DNA of 64,000 bases from Oceanospirillaceae bacterium (lineage in GTDB: Bacteria; Pseudomonadota; Gammaproteobacteria; Pseudomonadales; Oceanobacteraceae): assembly GCA_002724925.1 (NCBI GenBank), contig PBQA01000016.1:248001-312000 (forward strand). Direction: 5' to 3'. Below are positions 16,942-25,767 of this stretch, piece by piece. Position 1 is the first letter of the stretch; each line of letters begins with the position of its first letter. The translations under genes and the position numbers were made by a program. Below the pieces are notes generated by a model. The model did not search any database and was not told the DNA's origin. It saw only the letters and a list, made by a program, of their open reading frames with translations.

Positions 16942-17883
16942 ATGCAAATAGGTAAACGCGAAGAATTCGATCTTAACGAAATGGCTATCTTCGTCCATGT
17001 TGTTGAGGCGGGCAGTTTTACTGGCGCAGCGCGTCATCTGGGCCTCCCAAAATCGACGGTCAGCCGCAAGATCACGCAACTGGAAGAACGGCTTGGTGTG
17101 CGCCTGATCCAACGCACCACGCGCAGTCTGCGCCTTACCGACACAGGCAACGCATACTACAACCAGTGCGCACGTATCCTTGGTGAGATTGAAGAAGCAA
17201 ACATCGCAGTTACGCGCATGCAGAGCACCCCAACGGGGACTCTTCGTATTACGGCACCTGTACTGTTTGGTTCCACAGTATTGTCTGGCCTGATCGCCGA
17301 TTACTGTGATCAGCACCCTCAGGTGACTGTCGACATGGTATTGAGCGATCAGAAGCTTGATCTGGTTCAGGACGGTATTGATGTCGCTTTTCGCGTCGGT
17401 ACCCTTGAGGACTCATCGCTCATTGGCAGACACCTTGGTGATGTGCGTTCCATTCTTTGTGTCAGCAGCGATTATGTGAAAAAGCACGGTGAACCAAAGC
17501 ACCCGGATACTCTGGGGGAACATGAGTTGATGACACTGTCGCAGTGGCCAAGCTGGCAGTTGTGTGGCCCCTCGGGTCAGACTCACAGCCATAACGTCCA
17601 CGCTCGCATTCAGGTGAACGATTTTGCCAGCCTTTACACTCTGGCACTATCGGGTGCTGGCATTGCTCCATTACCGACTCTGATTGCCGCCCCCGCGATA
17701 CGTGCAGGCTCTCTCGTCCAGGTATTACCAGAATGGCCTTTCGAAGCCAGCCCGATTCATGCACTCTATCCGAGTAACCGACACCTTTCTGCGAAGGTAC
17801 GCAGTTTCGTAGAATTCGTTATTGAATCTGTCCGTCCTACCCCACCATGGGAAGTCGGACACGACATTGCACGCACCGAATAA
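16942..17883 (+). CDS. LysR-family transcriptional regulator
   Basis: This 313-residue LysR protein has an N-terminal winged helix-turn-helix (AGSFTGAARHLGLPKSTVSRK) and the typical dimer helix (QLEERLGVRLIQRTTRSLRL). The C-terminal effector-binding domain spans about residues 95-300. The effector and targets are unknown. The start at 16942 has AAGGAAA upstream; an ATG at 16934 runs into an early stop. It is on the same strand as, and 18 bases from, the methyltransferase gene, so the two may be cotranscribed. Confidence 0.9.
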   Translation: MQIGKREEFDLNEMAIFVHVVEAGSFTGAARHLGLPKSTVSRKITQLEERLGVRLIQRTTRSLRLTDTGNAYYNQCARILGEIEEANIAVTRMQSTPTGTLRITAPVLFGSTVLSGLIADYCDQHPQVTVDMVLSDQKLDLVQDGIDVAFRVGTLEDSSLIGRHLGDVRSILCVSSDYVKKHGEPKHPDTLGEHELMTLSQWPSWQLCGPSGQTHSHNVHARIQVNDFASLYTLALSGAGIAPLPTLIAAPAIRAGSLVQVLPEWPFEASPIHALYPSNRHLSAKVRSFVEFVIESVRPTPPWEVGHDIARTE

Positions 17884-17901
17884 TAAATACGAGGTTCAGG
17901 G

Positions 17902-18774
17902 ATGAGATCAGGCATTCTCCGAAATACCACCGCGACAATCGCTATAACCGCAATCGCCGCCGTCGTGGCGGCATGCTCACCAGAGTCTGCTGAAACGGTT
18001 AAAGAGAAGCTACCGCTAAAAGAAGTCGTCTCTCCTGAAGAGCAAACGACATCACCAAAAGTTGCCCCAACCCGCTCTGCCGCTGAACTGGCGAGAGACC
18101 AGTACAGGCACCCCGCAGAAACACTGATGTTTTTTGACGTAGACCCTGATCATACCGTGGTTGAATTATGGCCCGGTGGTGGTTGGTATACCGCGATATT
18201 AGCGCCCTACCTCAAAAACAATGGACAGCTAATTGCTGCGCACTTCCCAGCCGATAGCGAAGTCGGCTTTTTCCAGAAGAGCCGCGCCGCGTTTAATAAG
18301 CGTTTTCTCCTTCAGCCTGAAATCTATGGCAACATATATGTGACTGAACTTGCACCACCGCAGAAGCTGACGATTGCAGAAGCCGGTGAGGCTGATCGCG
18401 TACTGACTTTCCGTAACGTGCATAACTGGATGCGTAATCGCCAGGAACAGGCTGTCTTCGATGAGGCCTTCCGCGTACTGAAACAGGGTGGAATTTTAGG
18501 CGTTGTAGAACATCGTGCTCCCGACTCATTTTCTCGCGAAAAGATGGTCGAAACAGGTTATGTTACTGAATCATACGTAACACAATTGGCCATCAATGCA
18601 GGCTTTGTTCCTGCAGGGCACTCAGAGATTAATGCTAACCCTAAAGATAGCCGTGATCACGCTCACGGAGTCTGGTCTCTGCCACCGACCTTGCGTGGTG
18701 GCGATGCAAACCGGGCTGAATTTCTGGCGATTGGTGAAAGTGATCGCATGACACTCAAATTCAGAAAGCCCTGA
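17902..18774 (+). CDS. Exported lipoprotein-type SAM methyltransferase-like protein
   Basis: This 290-residue protein begins with a lipoprotein signal (AAVVAACSPES, lipobox VAAC). A COG4798-type methyltransferase domain follows, with the motif I variant VVELWPGGGWYTAILAPYL and later ILGVVEHRAP. Methyltransferase homologues outside the cytoplasm are puzzling because SAM is cytoplasmic. The protein may bind another ligand or methylate nothing. Pro/Lys/Thr-rich residues ~30-55 look like a linker after the lipid anchor. The function is unknown. Confidence 0.78.
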   Translation: MRSGILRNTTATIAITAIAAVVAACSPESAETVKEKLPLKEVVSPEEQTTSPKVAPTRSAAELARDQYRHPAETLMFFDVDPDHTVVELWPGGGWYTAILAPYLKNNGQLIAAHFPADSEVGFFQKSRAAFNKRFLLQPEIYGNIYVTELAPPQKLTIAEAGEADRVLTFRNVHNWMRNRQEQAVFDEAFRVLKQGGILGVVEHRAPDSFSREKMVETGYVTESYVTQLAINAGFVPAGHSEINANPKDSRDHAHGVWSLPPTLRGGDANRAEFLAIGESDRMTLKFRKP

Positions 18775-18791
18775 GCCTGAAACAAATTAAC

Positions 18792-19409
18792 TCAGAGCTC
18801 TGTGCCATCCATACCGATCATGGTCGTCCAGTGTTTGTTCTCATGATCGGTATCTACGCGTAACCGTAGCATCCCTGCGTAGGGAATTCCTAGTCGATTC
18901 ATCGCCTCTGGCGCCAGTGACAACAAGTGCTGAGCCAGTACTCTCATTACGCCCCCATGGGTAACAATCAATGTATGCTGACCGGCATGCTGTTCAAGAA
19001 TATGCGCCCAACCGTCCAGCACCCGCGCCTGTAATTGCCCTACCGGCTCTCCTTGCGGTGCACAGAAGTTCATCGGATCTTCCCAGAGCTGGCGAACATG
19101 GGTCTGTTCGGCTGACATGACCTGTTTAATGGGAACATTTTCCCAGGCACCGTAATCAATCTCGGCCCAGCGCTCGTCGATATGCAAAGGCAAACCGGAT
19201 TGACCGGCCACCCGCTCTGCGCTTTCACTGCAACGGCTCAGCGGAGAAGACACAACACGCTGCCAGTCTCCCGGGTTACGCTCCAGTCTTTGTTGAAACT
19301 GTCGACGACCATTATCAGTCAGCCGATGATCTGTCCGCCCACGAAATACCTCGCCCCCCTCGGGCTCTCCATGGCGAATAACGTCAAGGAACGTGACTAT
19401 ACTGCTCAT
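18792..19409 (-). CDS. Histidine phosphatase (phosphoglycerate mutase-like / CobC-like)
   Basis: This 205-residue protein has the RHG catalytic motif (DVIRHGEPEGG, His near residue 13), SSPLSRCSESAERV with the second phosphate-binding Arg, EIDYGAWEN, and the second catalytic His in LIVTHGGVMRVLA. Family members include alpha-ribazole phosphatase (CobC) and general phosphatases. No cobalamin synthesis genes are nearby to settle the substrate. It is convergent with the methyltransferase gene, ending 17 bases from it. Confidence 0.85.
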   Translation of the reverse strand: MSSIVTFLDVIRHGEPEGGEVFRGRTDHRLTDNGRRQFQQRLERNPGDWQRVVSSPLSRCSESAERVAGQSGLPLHIDERWAEIDYGAWENVPIKQVMSAEQTHVRQLWEDPMNFCAPQGEPVGQLQARVLDGWAHILEQHAGQHTLIVTHGGVMRVLAQHLLSLAPEAMNRLGIPYAGMLRLRVDTDHENKHWTTMIGMDGTEL

Positions 19410-19501
19410 TCTTTATCGGGCTCCGGCGAAGAGGCTTTCAGTGTCTAAACTTAGATCGACATGGTAACAAATTTACCCTAATCATCTTCAGGAGTATGAA
19501 C

Positions 19502-19843
19502 ATGAGCGCGCAATCATTTGCAGAAATGCGTATGGAGCCACGCTGGCAACTGAAAAGCACCGTCAGCGTGTTCCAAAAAGGAGGCAACGACTGCCTTGGC
19601 TTACTGGTTAACTGGTCCAGAAGCGGCTTAATGATATCCAGCTACCAGGCCTTACAAGAAGGCGAAACACTCGATGTCGATCTCGTTGATATCCTGCAGG
19701 ACAACGACCGTCGTACGGCCCCTTGCCGAATTGAAATAGTCTGGAGCCGACAGCTGAACCCGAGCCTCTACGGAAGCGGTTGTCGCCTGGTCGAAGGGTC
19801 CGCAATGTTCGACGCAATGATGCAGGACTATTGCGACGAGTGA
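19502..19843 (+). CDS. PilZ domain protein (c-di-GMP binding)
   Basis: This 113-residue stand-alone PilZ protein carries both c-di-GMP-binding motifs: RxxxR as RMEPR near residue 10 and [D/N]xSxxG as NWSRSG near residue 40. It is likely a small cytoplasmic adaptor that changes partner binding with c-di-GMP. The start at 19502 is preferred over ATG 19496, because AGGAG at 19490-19494 is too close to the latter. It differs from the pilus-biogenesis PilZ, whose gene is usually beside holB. The target is unknown. Confidence 0.83.
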   Translation: MSAQSFAEMRMEPRWQLKSTVSVFQKGGNDCLGLLVNWSRSGLMISSYQALQEGETLDVDLVDILQDNDRRTAPCRIEIVWSRQLNPSLYGSGCRLVEGSAMFDAMMQDYCDE

Positions 19844-19857
19844 GCAGCATCGTACAC

Positions 19858-19885
19858 TGTCCTGACATTCTTATTCGACAGGACA
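19858..19885 (+). other. Stem-loop covering the fructokinase RBS
   Basis: TGTCCTG (19858-19864) pairs with CAGGACA (19879-19885), enclosing 14 bases. The 3' arm contains the AGGA that serves as RBS for the ATG at 19889. It could modulate translation of mak, or reduce read-through from the PilZ gene. Its function is inferred only from the pairing. Confidence 0.4.
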
Positions 19886-19888
19886 GCC

Positions 19889-20806
19889 ATGCTGCAGTTT
19901 GGCATAGACCTCGGTGGTACTAAGACAGAAATCATCGCTCTGGATCAGAGCGGTCAGGAACTCCTGCGCCGCCGCAGCCCGACCCCCCGCGAAAGCTACG
20001 ATGCAATTCTCAGCAATATTCTGAGTCTGGTGAACGACGCCGCGTCTGAACTGGCCCAGCCATACACGCTCGGGCTGGGCATTCCCGGCGCACTCTCCTA
20101 TCAGACCGGATTGGTGAAAAACGCGAATACCACCTGCCTGATCGGCAAAGACCTGAAGGGTGACTTACAACGCGCCCTCGGCCAACCTGTTGTTATCGCC
20201 AATGATGCCGATTGCCTTGCCCTGTCAGAAGCTACCGATGGCGCCGGAGCGGGCTTTCACTCTGTATTTGCAGTGATCGTTGGCACAGGATGCGGTGGAG
20301 GCTGGGTCGTCAGGGGGAACCTGGTATCCGGGCCAAACGCCATTGCGGGAGAATGGGGTCATAACCCACTGCCATGGCGCGAAGATTCAGATGCGGTGCT
20401 GAACTGCTACTGCGGTTTATCCGGCTGTCAGGAGACAATCCTCTCCGGCACTGGCATTCGCTTACAAGCCAGAGAAGAAACGGGCAAAGACCAGGCCGCA
20501 GAAATCTGGGTAGCTGCCGCGGAGGCCGGCGACGAAGAAGCTCAGGGCGTCCTGTTCAGACACCACAGACGACTGGCGAAAGCGCTCGCCGCGGTGATTA
20601 ACCTGATGGACCCACACGTGATCGTGCTGGGCGGAGGGGTCTCGAATATTGCCAGCGTATACGACGTGGTACCGCAGCTTTGGCAGGAGTGGGTCTTCTC
20701 TGATTCGGTGGTGACACCTCTGAAGAAATCGATTCACGGTGACTCCAGCGGAGTACGTGGTGCCGCCTGGCTGGGTGCTCAGGCGGCACAATCAAGTACA
20801 GGCTAA
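19889..20806 (+). CDS. mak: ROK-family fructokinase
   Basis: This 305-residue ROK sugar kinase has the ATP motif FGIDLGGTKTEIIAL at the N-terminus, a catalytic Asp in VVIANDADCLALSEA, the ROK signature region VIVGTGCGGGWVV and AGEWGHNPLPW. A CxCGxxGC zinc site (CYCGLSGCQ) completes the pattern. It is strongly similar in motif order to E. coli Mak (manno(fructo)kinase), which phosphorylates fructose to fructose-6-phosphate. Substrate specificity in ROK kinases is variable, so N-acetylglucosamine or glucose remain possible. Confidence 0.88.
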   Translation: MLQFGIDLGGTKTEIIALDQSGQELLRRRSPTPRESYDAILSNILSLVNDAASELAQPYTLGLGIPGALSYQTGLVKNANTTCLIGKDLKGDLQRALGQPVVIANDADCLALSEATDGAGAGFHSVFAVIVGTGCGGGWVVRGNLVSGPNAIAGEWGHNPLPWREDSDAVLNCYCGLSGCQETILSGTGIRLQAREETGKDQAAEIWVAAAEAGDEEAQGVLFRHHRRLAKALAAVINLMDPHVIVLGGGVSNIASVYDVVPQLWQEWVFSDSVVTPLKKSIHGDSSGVRGAAWLGAQAAQSSTG

Positions 20807-20822
20807 CCGGCTAAGCGGCTGT

Positions 20823-20967
20823 TAACAGGCCGTTGAAACACGTTTTCGAGGCAGTCAGTGCAAGGCAAAAACAGGCGAAAAGCGGAGTTTATAAGTCATA
20901 AATGAGCATTATGAGCCTGTTTTTAACGAAGCAATGACAACGCAGATAGTTTTTCAGCAGCCTGTTA
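20823..20967. mobile_element. MITE-like element with ~18-bp terminal inverted repeats
   Basis: This 145-base non-coding element is bounded by imperfect inverted repeats. The left end starts TAACAGGCCGTTGAAA. The complement of the right end starts TAACAGGCTGCTGAAA. The internal part contains GAGCATT/ATGAGCC-type short repeats and no ORF. It lies between mak and ampE. The right inverted repeat supplies the TAA stop (20965-20967) of ampE, so the insertion reached the 3' end of that gene. No transposase is present, so it is non-autonomous. Confidence 0.7.
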
Positions 20968-21837
20968 GAGCAGATACCCGCCCACAGTCGCGGCGCCAAT
21001 AATAACCATCCACACCGACAATGAGCGGATGTGCAGGCGCTGCCAGCGATCAAGTTCGGCAGCGGCTTCTTCGGCATTCTCATCGACAGGGGATGACATC
21101 TGAACGGACTGCCCGGCCAATGATTCATTGGCAACCCGATAAAGAACATCGGCACTATTTGCTGTGCGATCCCAAAGGTAAGAATGCAGCACGGGAAATG
21201 CTCGCAGAAAGTCTCCGGCGAGCGCATAAGTCAGCCCCAATAAACGAACGGGAATCCACTCAATCCAGTGCAGGTAACGCCAGCCTTGCGCATCACAGTG
21301 TGTTGCACGTGCGTATTGAAGAGAAAACCACGCCAGCAGAATCCCTGCAATATCGGCAACCATATACCAGAACACCATAAGGAAAAAGAACTCAAACCAG
21401 CGGTGCAGAAGTGCCCGGATAACCTGGTGATTCATGGTGGTCAGGTCATCGGTGACCCTCACCTCGGGCACAGCAAGATACTGGTCAGCGCAATGGTAGG
21501 CCCCTTGTGTATCGCCCTTTTTTAAGTCACTGCGATAGGCTTCGAGATGCTTGCCGATGCTGATATGCGATAGCACGTAGAGCAGGACAAGAATCTTTAG
21601 TAACACACTCAGCAAACCAAAGGCATAAGGGTCAGCCAGCAACATCGCCGCCGTAATCGTGACAACCGGCAGAACCACGACAACCGAGTACCTGAAATGG
21701 CGATGCCAGCTCATAAAGCGCGGCAGTTTTTCTACCTGCTTCAGCCACCAGGCGAAGGTGCGGCTACTGGTGCTGCGATGGGGTAAAGGGAAACGTTGCT
21801 GCCATAACAAAACGACAAAAAGAACGAGAAACTTCAT
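20965..21837 (-). CDS. ampE: AmpE-like inner-membrane protein
   Basis: This 290-residue membrane protein (starts MKFLVLFVVLLWQQRFPLPH) has helices near the N-terminus, around residues 55-95, 145-170 and at the C-terminus. It matches AmpE, encoded with ampD in many gammaproteobacteria and associated with beta-lactamase induction. Its biochemical role is unclear. Its ATG overlaps the ampD stop (ATGA). The stop codon is donated by the MITE-like element, so the last residues may differ from relatives. Confidence 0.85.
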   Translation of the reverse strand: MKFLVLFVVLLWQQRFPLPHRSTSSRTFAWWLKQVEKLPRFMSWHRHFRYSVVVVLPVVTITAAMLLADPYAFGLLSVLLKILVLLYVLSHISIGKHLEAYRSDLKKGDTQGAYHCADQYLAVPEVRVTDDLTTMNHQVIRALLHRWFEFFFLMVFWYMVADIAGILLAWFSLQYARATHCDAQGWRYLHWIEWIPVRLLGLTYALAGDFLRAFPVLHSYLWDRTANSADVLYRVANESLAGQSVQMSSPVDENAEEAAAELDRWQRLHIRSLSVWMVIIGAATVGGYLL

Positions 21838-22406
21838 TTTTTCTCCTCAGGGCGACCGTCAGCCGTGACGAGCAAGGCACGGTAACGCGTCCAGTCAAAG
21901 GCAGGCCCCGGATCTGTCTTCCTGCCAGGGGCAATATCTTCATGCCCGGTTATCCGTTCATCGGTTATTTTGCGGTAATGCTGCCTGATACACTCAGTCA
22001 CTACCGCGAGCTGTTGATACTGGGCGTCGGTATAGGGTTCAGTATCGGTTCCTTCCAGCTCTATACCTATAGAATAGTCGTTGCAGTTATCGCGGCCACA
22101 AAATTGCGACTGCCCCGCATGCCAGGCACGATCATTCAGACTCACAAACTGAGAAACTGCCCCGTCACGCTCGATAAACAGATGACTCGAGACCTGCAAG
22201 TCTGCAATGGTCTCAAAATACGGATGTTGCGCCGTATCAAGTTGATTGCAAAAAAAGCGCTGCACGCAACCACTGCCGTACTGGCCCGGAGGCAAACTGA
22301 TGTTGTGAATCACCAGCAGAGAGATATCGTCAGTGTCCGGGCGGGGTCCAAAATTCGGGGACGGAATCCACAAGGCGGTATCCAGGCGGCCATTCGTAAT
22401 ATTCAT
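21834..22406 (-). CDS. ampD: 1,6-anhydro-N-acetylmuramyl-L-alanine amidase
   Basis: This 190-residue cytoplasmic zinc amidase of peptidoglycan recycling cleaves the lactyl-L-alanine bond of anhydro-muropeptides. Zinc ligands are visible: His in LLVIHNISLPPG, His in ITGHEDIAPGRK and Asp in KTDPGPAFDW. RAWHAGQSQFCGR is a typical AmpD segment. The start at 22406 (MNITNG) has GGAAAA at the right distance and removes five upstream residues. Loss of AmpD raises AmpC in relatives, but no ampC or ampR is in this window. Confidence 0.92.
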   Translation of the reverse strand: MNITNGRLDTALWIPSPNFGPRPDTDDISLLVIHNISLPPGQYGSGCVQRFFCNQLDTAQHPYFETIADLQVSSHLFIERDGAVSQFVSLNDRAWHAGQSQFCGRDNCNDYSIGIELEGTDTEPYTDAQYQQLAVVTECIRQHYRKITDERITGHEDIAPGRKTDPGPAFDWTRYRALLVTADGRPEEKK

Positions 22407-22448
22407 TATTTTCCAAAGCAATCAATGTTGTTCCTCAGGCCTTCAAGT

Positions 22449-22477
22449 TTGGCATAAACACAGCAGGCCGATATAGT
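22449..22477 (+). promoter_or_regulatory. Sigma-70 promoter for the alanine/glycine symporter
   Basis: TTGGCA (22449-22454) is followed after 17 bases by TATAGT (22472-22477), 33 bases before the symporter ATG. This is a near-consensus promoter in the divergent ampD/symporter intergenic region. Confidence 0.6.
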
Positions 22478-22509
22478 CCGAAGACCAGCGAATATGACAG
22501 GAAGATAAA

Positions 22510-23886
22510 ATGGAGTTTCTGAATACTCTCAACGGCATTGTCTGGGGCTGGCCAATGCTGGCTCTGATTGCTCTGACAGGTCTTTTTCTCACCATCGGCC
22601 TGAGGGCCTACCCTATCCGGCATTTGAAAACCGGGTTTGTAGAATTATGGCAAGGCCGCCACAAACACGGTGAAGGAGAGATTTCTGGTTTTAATGCCCT
22701 GATGACCTCGCTGTCAGCAACCATCGGCACAGGCAACATAGCGGGGGTCGCGACGGCTGTCGCTATGGGTGGCCCCGGCGCCATATTCTGGATGTGGATC
22801 ATCGCTCTTGTCGGGATGGCTACTAAATATTCAGAAGCCGTACTCGCGGTTCGCTTTCGCGAAAAAAACGAAAAAGGCCATTTTGTCGGTGGCCCCATGT
22901 ACTACATCCGCAACGGCCTTGGCCCTAAGTTCAAATGGCTGGCTGTCGCCTTTGCTTTCTTTGGTATGCTTGCAGGGTTTGGTATTGGTAACGGTGTGCA
23001 AGCGAACTCGGTGGCCGACGCCATGTCGCATATTTCACCGGACGGCACTGGAATTCCTGAGTGGTTAACCGGCCTGGTGGTTGCTGCTCTGGTTGGCCTG
23101 GTCCTTATTGGTGGAATCCGCAGAATTTCAGATGTTGCCGGCAAGCTGGTTCCCTTTATGGCGATTACCTATGTGATTGCTGGCGTCGTATTGTTGGTGA
23201 TCTACGCCAATGAAATTCCGGCAGCCATCGAATTAATTGTCACGCACGCCTTCACTCCGATCTCTGCTGCTGGAGGCTTTGCCGGTGCAACCGTCTGGGC
23301 TGCAATCCGCTTTGGCGTCGCTCGCGGGGTCTTCTCAAACGAAGCGGGTCTCGGTAGCGCTCCTATTGCACACGCGACAGCAACCACAGACAGCCCCGTC
23401 CGTCAGGGGACGATCGCCATGCTGGGTACCTTTATAGACACTATTGTGATCTGCACTATTACCGGTCTGGTGATCGTTGCCTCTGGCGCGTGGCAAACCG
23501 GTGCTTCGGGGGCCAGCCTGACCGCATCGGCTTTTGATGCGGGTCTCCCGGTGGTTGGTCAATACATTGTCACGCTGGGGCTGGCTGTATTTGCTTTCAC
23601 CACTATTATCGGCTGGTCATTTTATGGTGAACGCTGCACGGAATACCTATTTGGTATCAAAGCCGTGCCGGTATTCCGGCTTGTCTGGGTTGCCGCAATC
23701 CCGATTGGCGCAACACAGGAACTGAATGTCGCTTGGCTCATCGCAGATACTCTGAACGCCATGATGGCTCTGCCAAACCTCGTTGCACTGATTCTGCTCA
23801 GCCCGGTCGTGTTCAGTCTTACCCGCGAATATCTCCAGAATGGCTCAGGGAAAGACCCTAAGAGTGGTTCGAAGAAAGCCAGCTGA
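22510..23886 (+). CDS. Alanine/glycine:cation symporter (AGCS family)
   Basis: This 458-residue sodium:amino-acid symporter has about ten or more membrane helices. The AGCS signature region is clear (ATIGTGNIAGVATAVAMGG, near residues 70-90), as are FWMWIIALVGMATKYSE and SNEAGLGSAPIAHA. It imports alanine or glycine with sodium, in keeping with a marine lifestyle. The start has CAGGAAG upstream. It is monocistronic by spacing and ends before a GC-rich stem-loop. Confidence 0.9.
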   Translation: MEFLNTLNGIVWGWPMLALIALTGLFLTIGLRAYPIRHLKTGFVELWQGRHKHGEGEISGFNALMTSLSATIGTGNIAGVATAVAMGGPGAIFWMWIIALVGMATKYSEAVLAVRFREKNEKGHFVGGPMYYIRNGLGPKFKWLAVAFAFFGMLAGFGIGNGVQANSVADAMSHISPDGTGIPEWLTGLVVAALVGLVLIGGIRRISDVAGKLVPFMAITYVIAGVVLLVIYANEIPAAIELIVTHAFTPISAAGGFAGATVWAAIRFGVARGVFSNEAGLGSAPIAHATATTDSPVRQGTIAMLGTFIDTIVICTITGLVIVASGAWQTGASGASLTASAFDAGLPVVGQYIVTLGLAVFAFTTIIGWSFYGERCTEYLFGIKAVPVFRLVWVAAIPIGATQELNVAWLIADTLNAMMALPNLVALILLSPVVFSLTREYLQNGSGKDPKSGSKKAS

Positions 23887-23899
23887 GCGGTATCAGTCA

Positions 23900-23927
23900 G
23901 GGCGCGACTTCGTGTAGAATCGCGCCC
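23900..23927 (+). other. GC-rich stem-loop between symporter and nadC
   Basis: GGGCGCGA (23900-23907) pairs perfectly with TCGCGCCC (23920-23927) around a 12-base loop, 13 bases after the symporter stop. There is no T-tract, so it may be a weak terminator or an mRNA-stabilising 3' end. TAGAAT in the loop/arm could also serve as a -10 for nadC. Confidence 0.5.
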
Positions 23928-23965
23928 TCATGATAGGAACCCACTCATAGAACGAAGCCTCTGCC

Positions 23966-24817
23966 ATGGACCTCACCCAGCATCAGACAGACATCCGCAA
24001 TGCAGTTACCCGCGCCATTGAAGAAGACATTGGCACTGGTGACATTACAGCGCAATTAATACCTGCGGAGCAGACGAGCCATGCACGTATTATCTCTCGC
24101 GAACGCGCAGTCATTGCCGGACAAGCCTGGGTAACGGAAGTCTTCAGGCAAGTAGATCCAACAGTAGAAGTCGATTGGAAGGTGAAAGATGGCAACCTGG
24201 TCGAAGCTGACCAGGTACTGTTTGAGCTGAAAGGCTCATCACGCTCACTGCTGAGCGGCGAGCGCTGCGCTTTAAACTTCCTGCAGACCCTTTCAGGTAC
24301 CGCGACGCTTTGCGAGCACTACGCCTCTCTGGTTGAGGGTACGGGTGTAAAACTACTGGATACCCGTAAAACCATCCCAGGCCTTCGTATCGCACAGAAG
24401 TATGCGGTGTCCGTTGGCGGATGCTTCAATCACCGCATCGGCCTTTATGATGCTTTTCTGATTAAAGAAAACCACATCATGGCAGCCGGTAGCATTTCAG
24501 ACGCTGTACGTCAGGCCCATGGCATTGCACCGGGCAAACCGGTCGAAGTCGAAGTTGAAACCATGACGCAACTGGAAGAAGCGATCGACGCTGGCGTCGA
24601 CATCATCATGCTGGATAACTTCAGCCCTGCCGATATGAAGGTCGCTGTCGCGTTCACGCGAGAAAAAAGCGCAGGCAATATCAAACTCGAGGCCTCAGGT
24701 GGTATTACCAAAGACACTTTGCGCCATTATGCAGAAACAGGCGTAGATTATATTTCTATCGGTGCACTCACTAAAGACTGCAAGGCGATTGACCTGTCGA
24801 TGAGGATGGTTGGCTAA
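23966..24817 (+). CDS. nadC: Nicotinate-nucleotide pyrophosphorylase (carboxylating)
   Basis: This 283-residue quinolinate phosphoribosyltransferase converts quinolinate and PRPP to nicotinate mononucleotide in NAD synthesis. Diagnostic segments are [40 protein letters not shown] and [10 protein letters not shown], followed by [13 protein letters not shown] and MLDNFSP. It is full length. The placement between ampD and the pilin operon is the order seen in Pseudomonas. Confidence 0.96.
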   Translation: MDLTQHQTDIRNAVTRAIEEDIGTGDITAQLIPAEQTSHARIISRERAVIAGQAWVTEVFRQVDPTVEVDWKVKDGNLVEADQVLFELKGSSRSLLSGERCALNFLQTLSGTATLCEHYASLVEGTGVKLLDTRKTIPGLRIAQKYAVSVGGCFNHRIGLYDAFLIKENHIMAAGSISDAVRQAHGIAPGKPVEVEVETMTQLEEAIDAGVDIIMLDNFSPADMKVAVAFTREKSAGNIKLEASGGITKDTLRHYAETGVDYISIGALTKDCKAIDLSMRMVG

Positions 24818-24867
24818 GCCATTAAGCCTCTGTCATTTTGCGCCGCATCTCCCGAAAATGCCCACCA

Positions 24868-24891
24868 GAGTGACGATAATTGTCACTCTTT
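24868..24891 (+). terminator. Candidate nadC terminator
   Basis: GAGTGAC (24868-24874) pairs with GTCACTC (24882-24888) around a 7-base loop, followed by TTT. It lies 51 bases after the nadC stop. The 290-base nadC-pilA gap also holds a poor GG-N10-GC sigma-54-like match at 24971-24986. Confidence 0.5.
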
Positions 24892-25107
24892 GCCAACTTT
24901 TTGCGCGTTTTTCGAACAGATATTTTTATGACGCCAAAAAATGTGACTTAAGCCCGGAAACAGGGCTTGCTGGTCTCAGAGAAGCTTGGCAAACTCCATC
25001 CCACAGTCATGATTAATGACAGGTAAGACCGCCGGAAGGACCACACAACAAACGGGCCAGAAAGCAGTCACCCAATAACAAATCTCGAAAGAGAGTGGAG
25101 AAGCCCT

Positions 25108-25614
25108 ATGAAAAACATGAAAGCACAACAAGGTTTTACCCTTATTGAATTGATGATCGTTGTTGCGATCATCGGTATTCTGGCGTCAGTTGCGATTCCT
25201 CAGTATCAAACTTATACTGTGCGCGCAGCGACAGGTCCTGAAATTGTAGGTGCTGTGCGTCCTTTACAGTTAGCACTATCGGAATATGCAGCGGTTAATT
25301 TGGACTTACCTGCAAACGCTGCGGAACTTGTTCAGTGGGCTACCGGTGAAGCTGCTAACTGTCTGGGAATCGTTCAGGACGTTACCTACACATACACCGA
25401 CAACTTAAACGGAATTATCACGGTTTCTACATACGCCAACGGAGCAACCCCTGTTGCTTCTTGTGATGCTGCTGGTGCCGGTCCATCGAGCGAGACTGCT
25501 CTCCAAGGTGTAACAGTCACTATTTCTGCTACAGGTAATGGTAACGGTGCAGTTGTATACGCGGTTACTGGCGGCACAATGCCTCCGAAATACCTGCCAA
25601 CTATTGGTGGCTAA
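25108..25614 (+). CDS. pilA: Type IV major pilin
   Basis: This 168-residue prepilin has a short 9-residue leader ending in Gly, then [20 protein letters not shown] with the invariant Phe+1 and Glu+5. PilD should cleave after Gly9 and methylate the Phe. The C-terminal globular part has a Cys pair (Cys in AANCLGI and in VASCDAAG), though spacing is not the classic C-terminal D-loop of P. aeruginosa PilA. Low charge and many Ala/Thr/Gly suggest variable surface exposure. AGAGTGGAG is the RBS. A strong terminator follows, separating it from pilBCD. Confidence 0.93.
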   Translation: MKNMKAQQGFTLIELMIVVAIIGILASVAIPQYQTYTVRAATGPEIVGAVRPLQLALSEYAAVNLDLPANAAELVQWATGEAANCLGIVQDVTYTYTDNLNGIITVSTYANGATPVASCDAAGAGPSSETALQGVTVTISATGNGNGAVVYAVTGGTMPPKYLPTIGG

Positions 25615-25637
25615 CTCGAAGTTGAGCTAGTAATGAT

Positions 25638-25663
25638 AAAAAGGGCCCCTGTGGCCCTTTTTT
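25638..25663 (+). terminator. Rho-independent terminator of pilA
   Basis: AAAAAGGGCC (25638-25647), a CCTGT loop and GGCCCTTTTTT (25653-25663) form a strong intrinsic terminator 24 bases after the pilA stop. It allows abundant monocistronic pilin mRNA. Confidence 0.9.
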
Positions 25664-25767
25664 ATTGCCCACAGACTGTGATTTCCTTCCCGGTTATTAG
25701 TCCCGCCACTGGCCGACTTTCACCGCCTTTGGTATGTTCTATCCATCAATAAGAAGAGGCAAATAGC

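Noticed and set aside
24971-24986. Sigma-54 promoter for pilA (GG-N10-GC)
   Set aside because: Only TGG and GC match; the -12 TT and the -24 CAC are absent, so support is too weak to list as a promoter.
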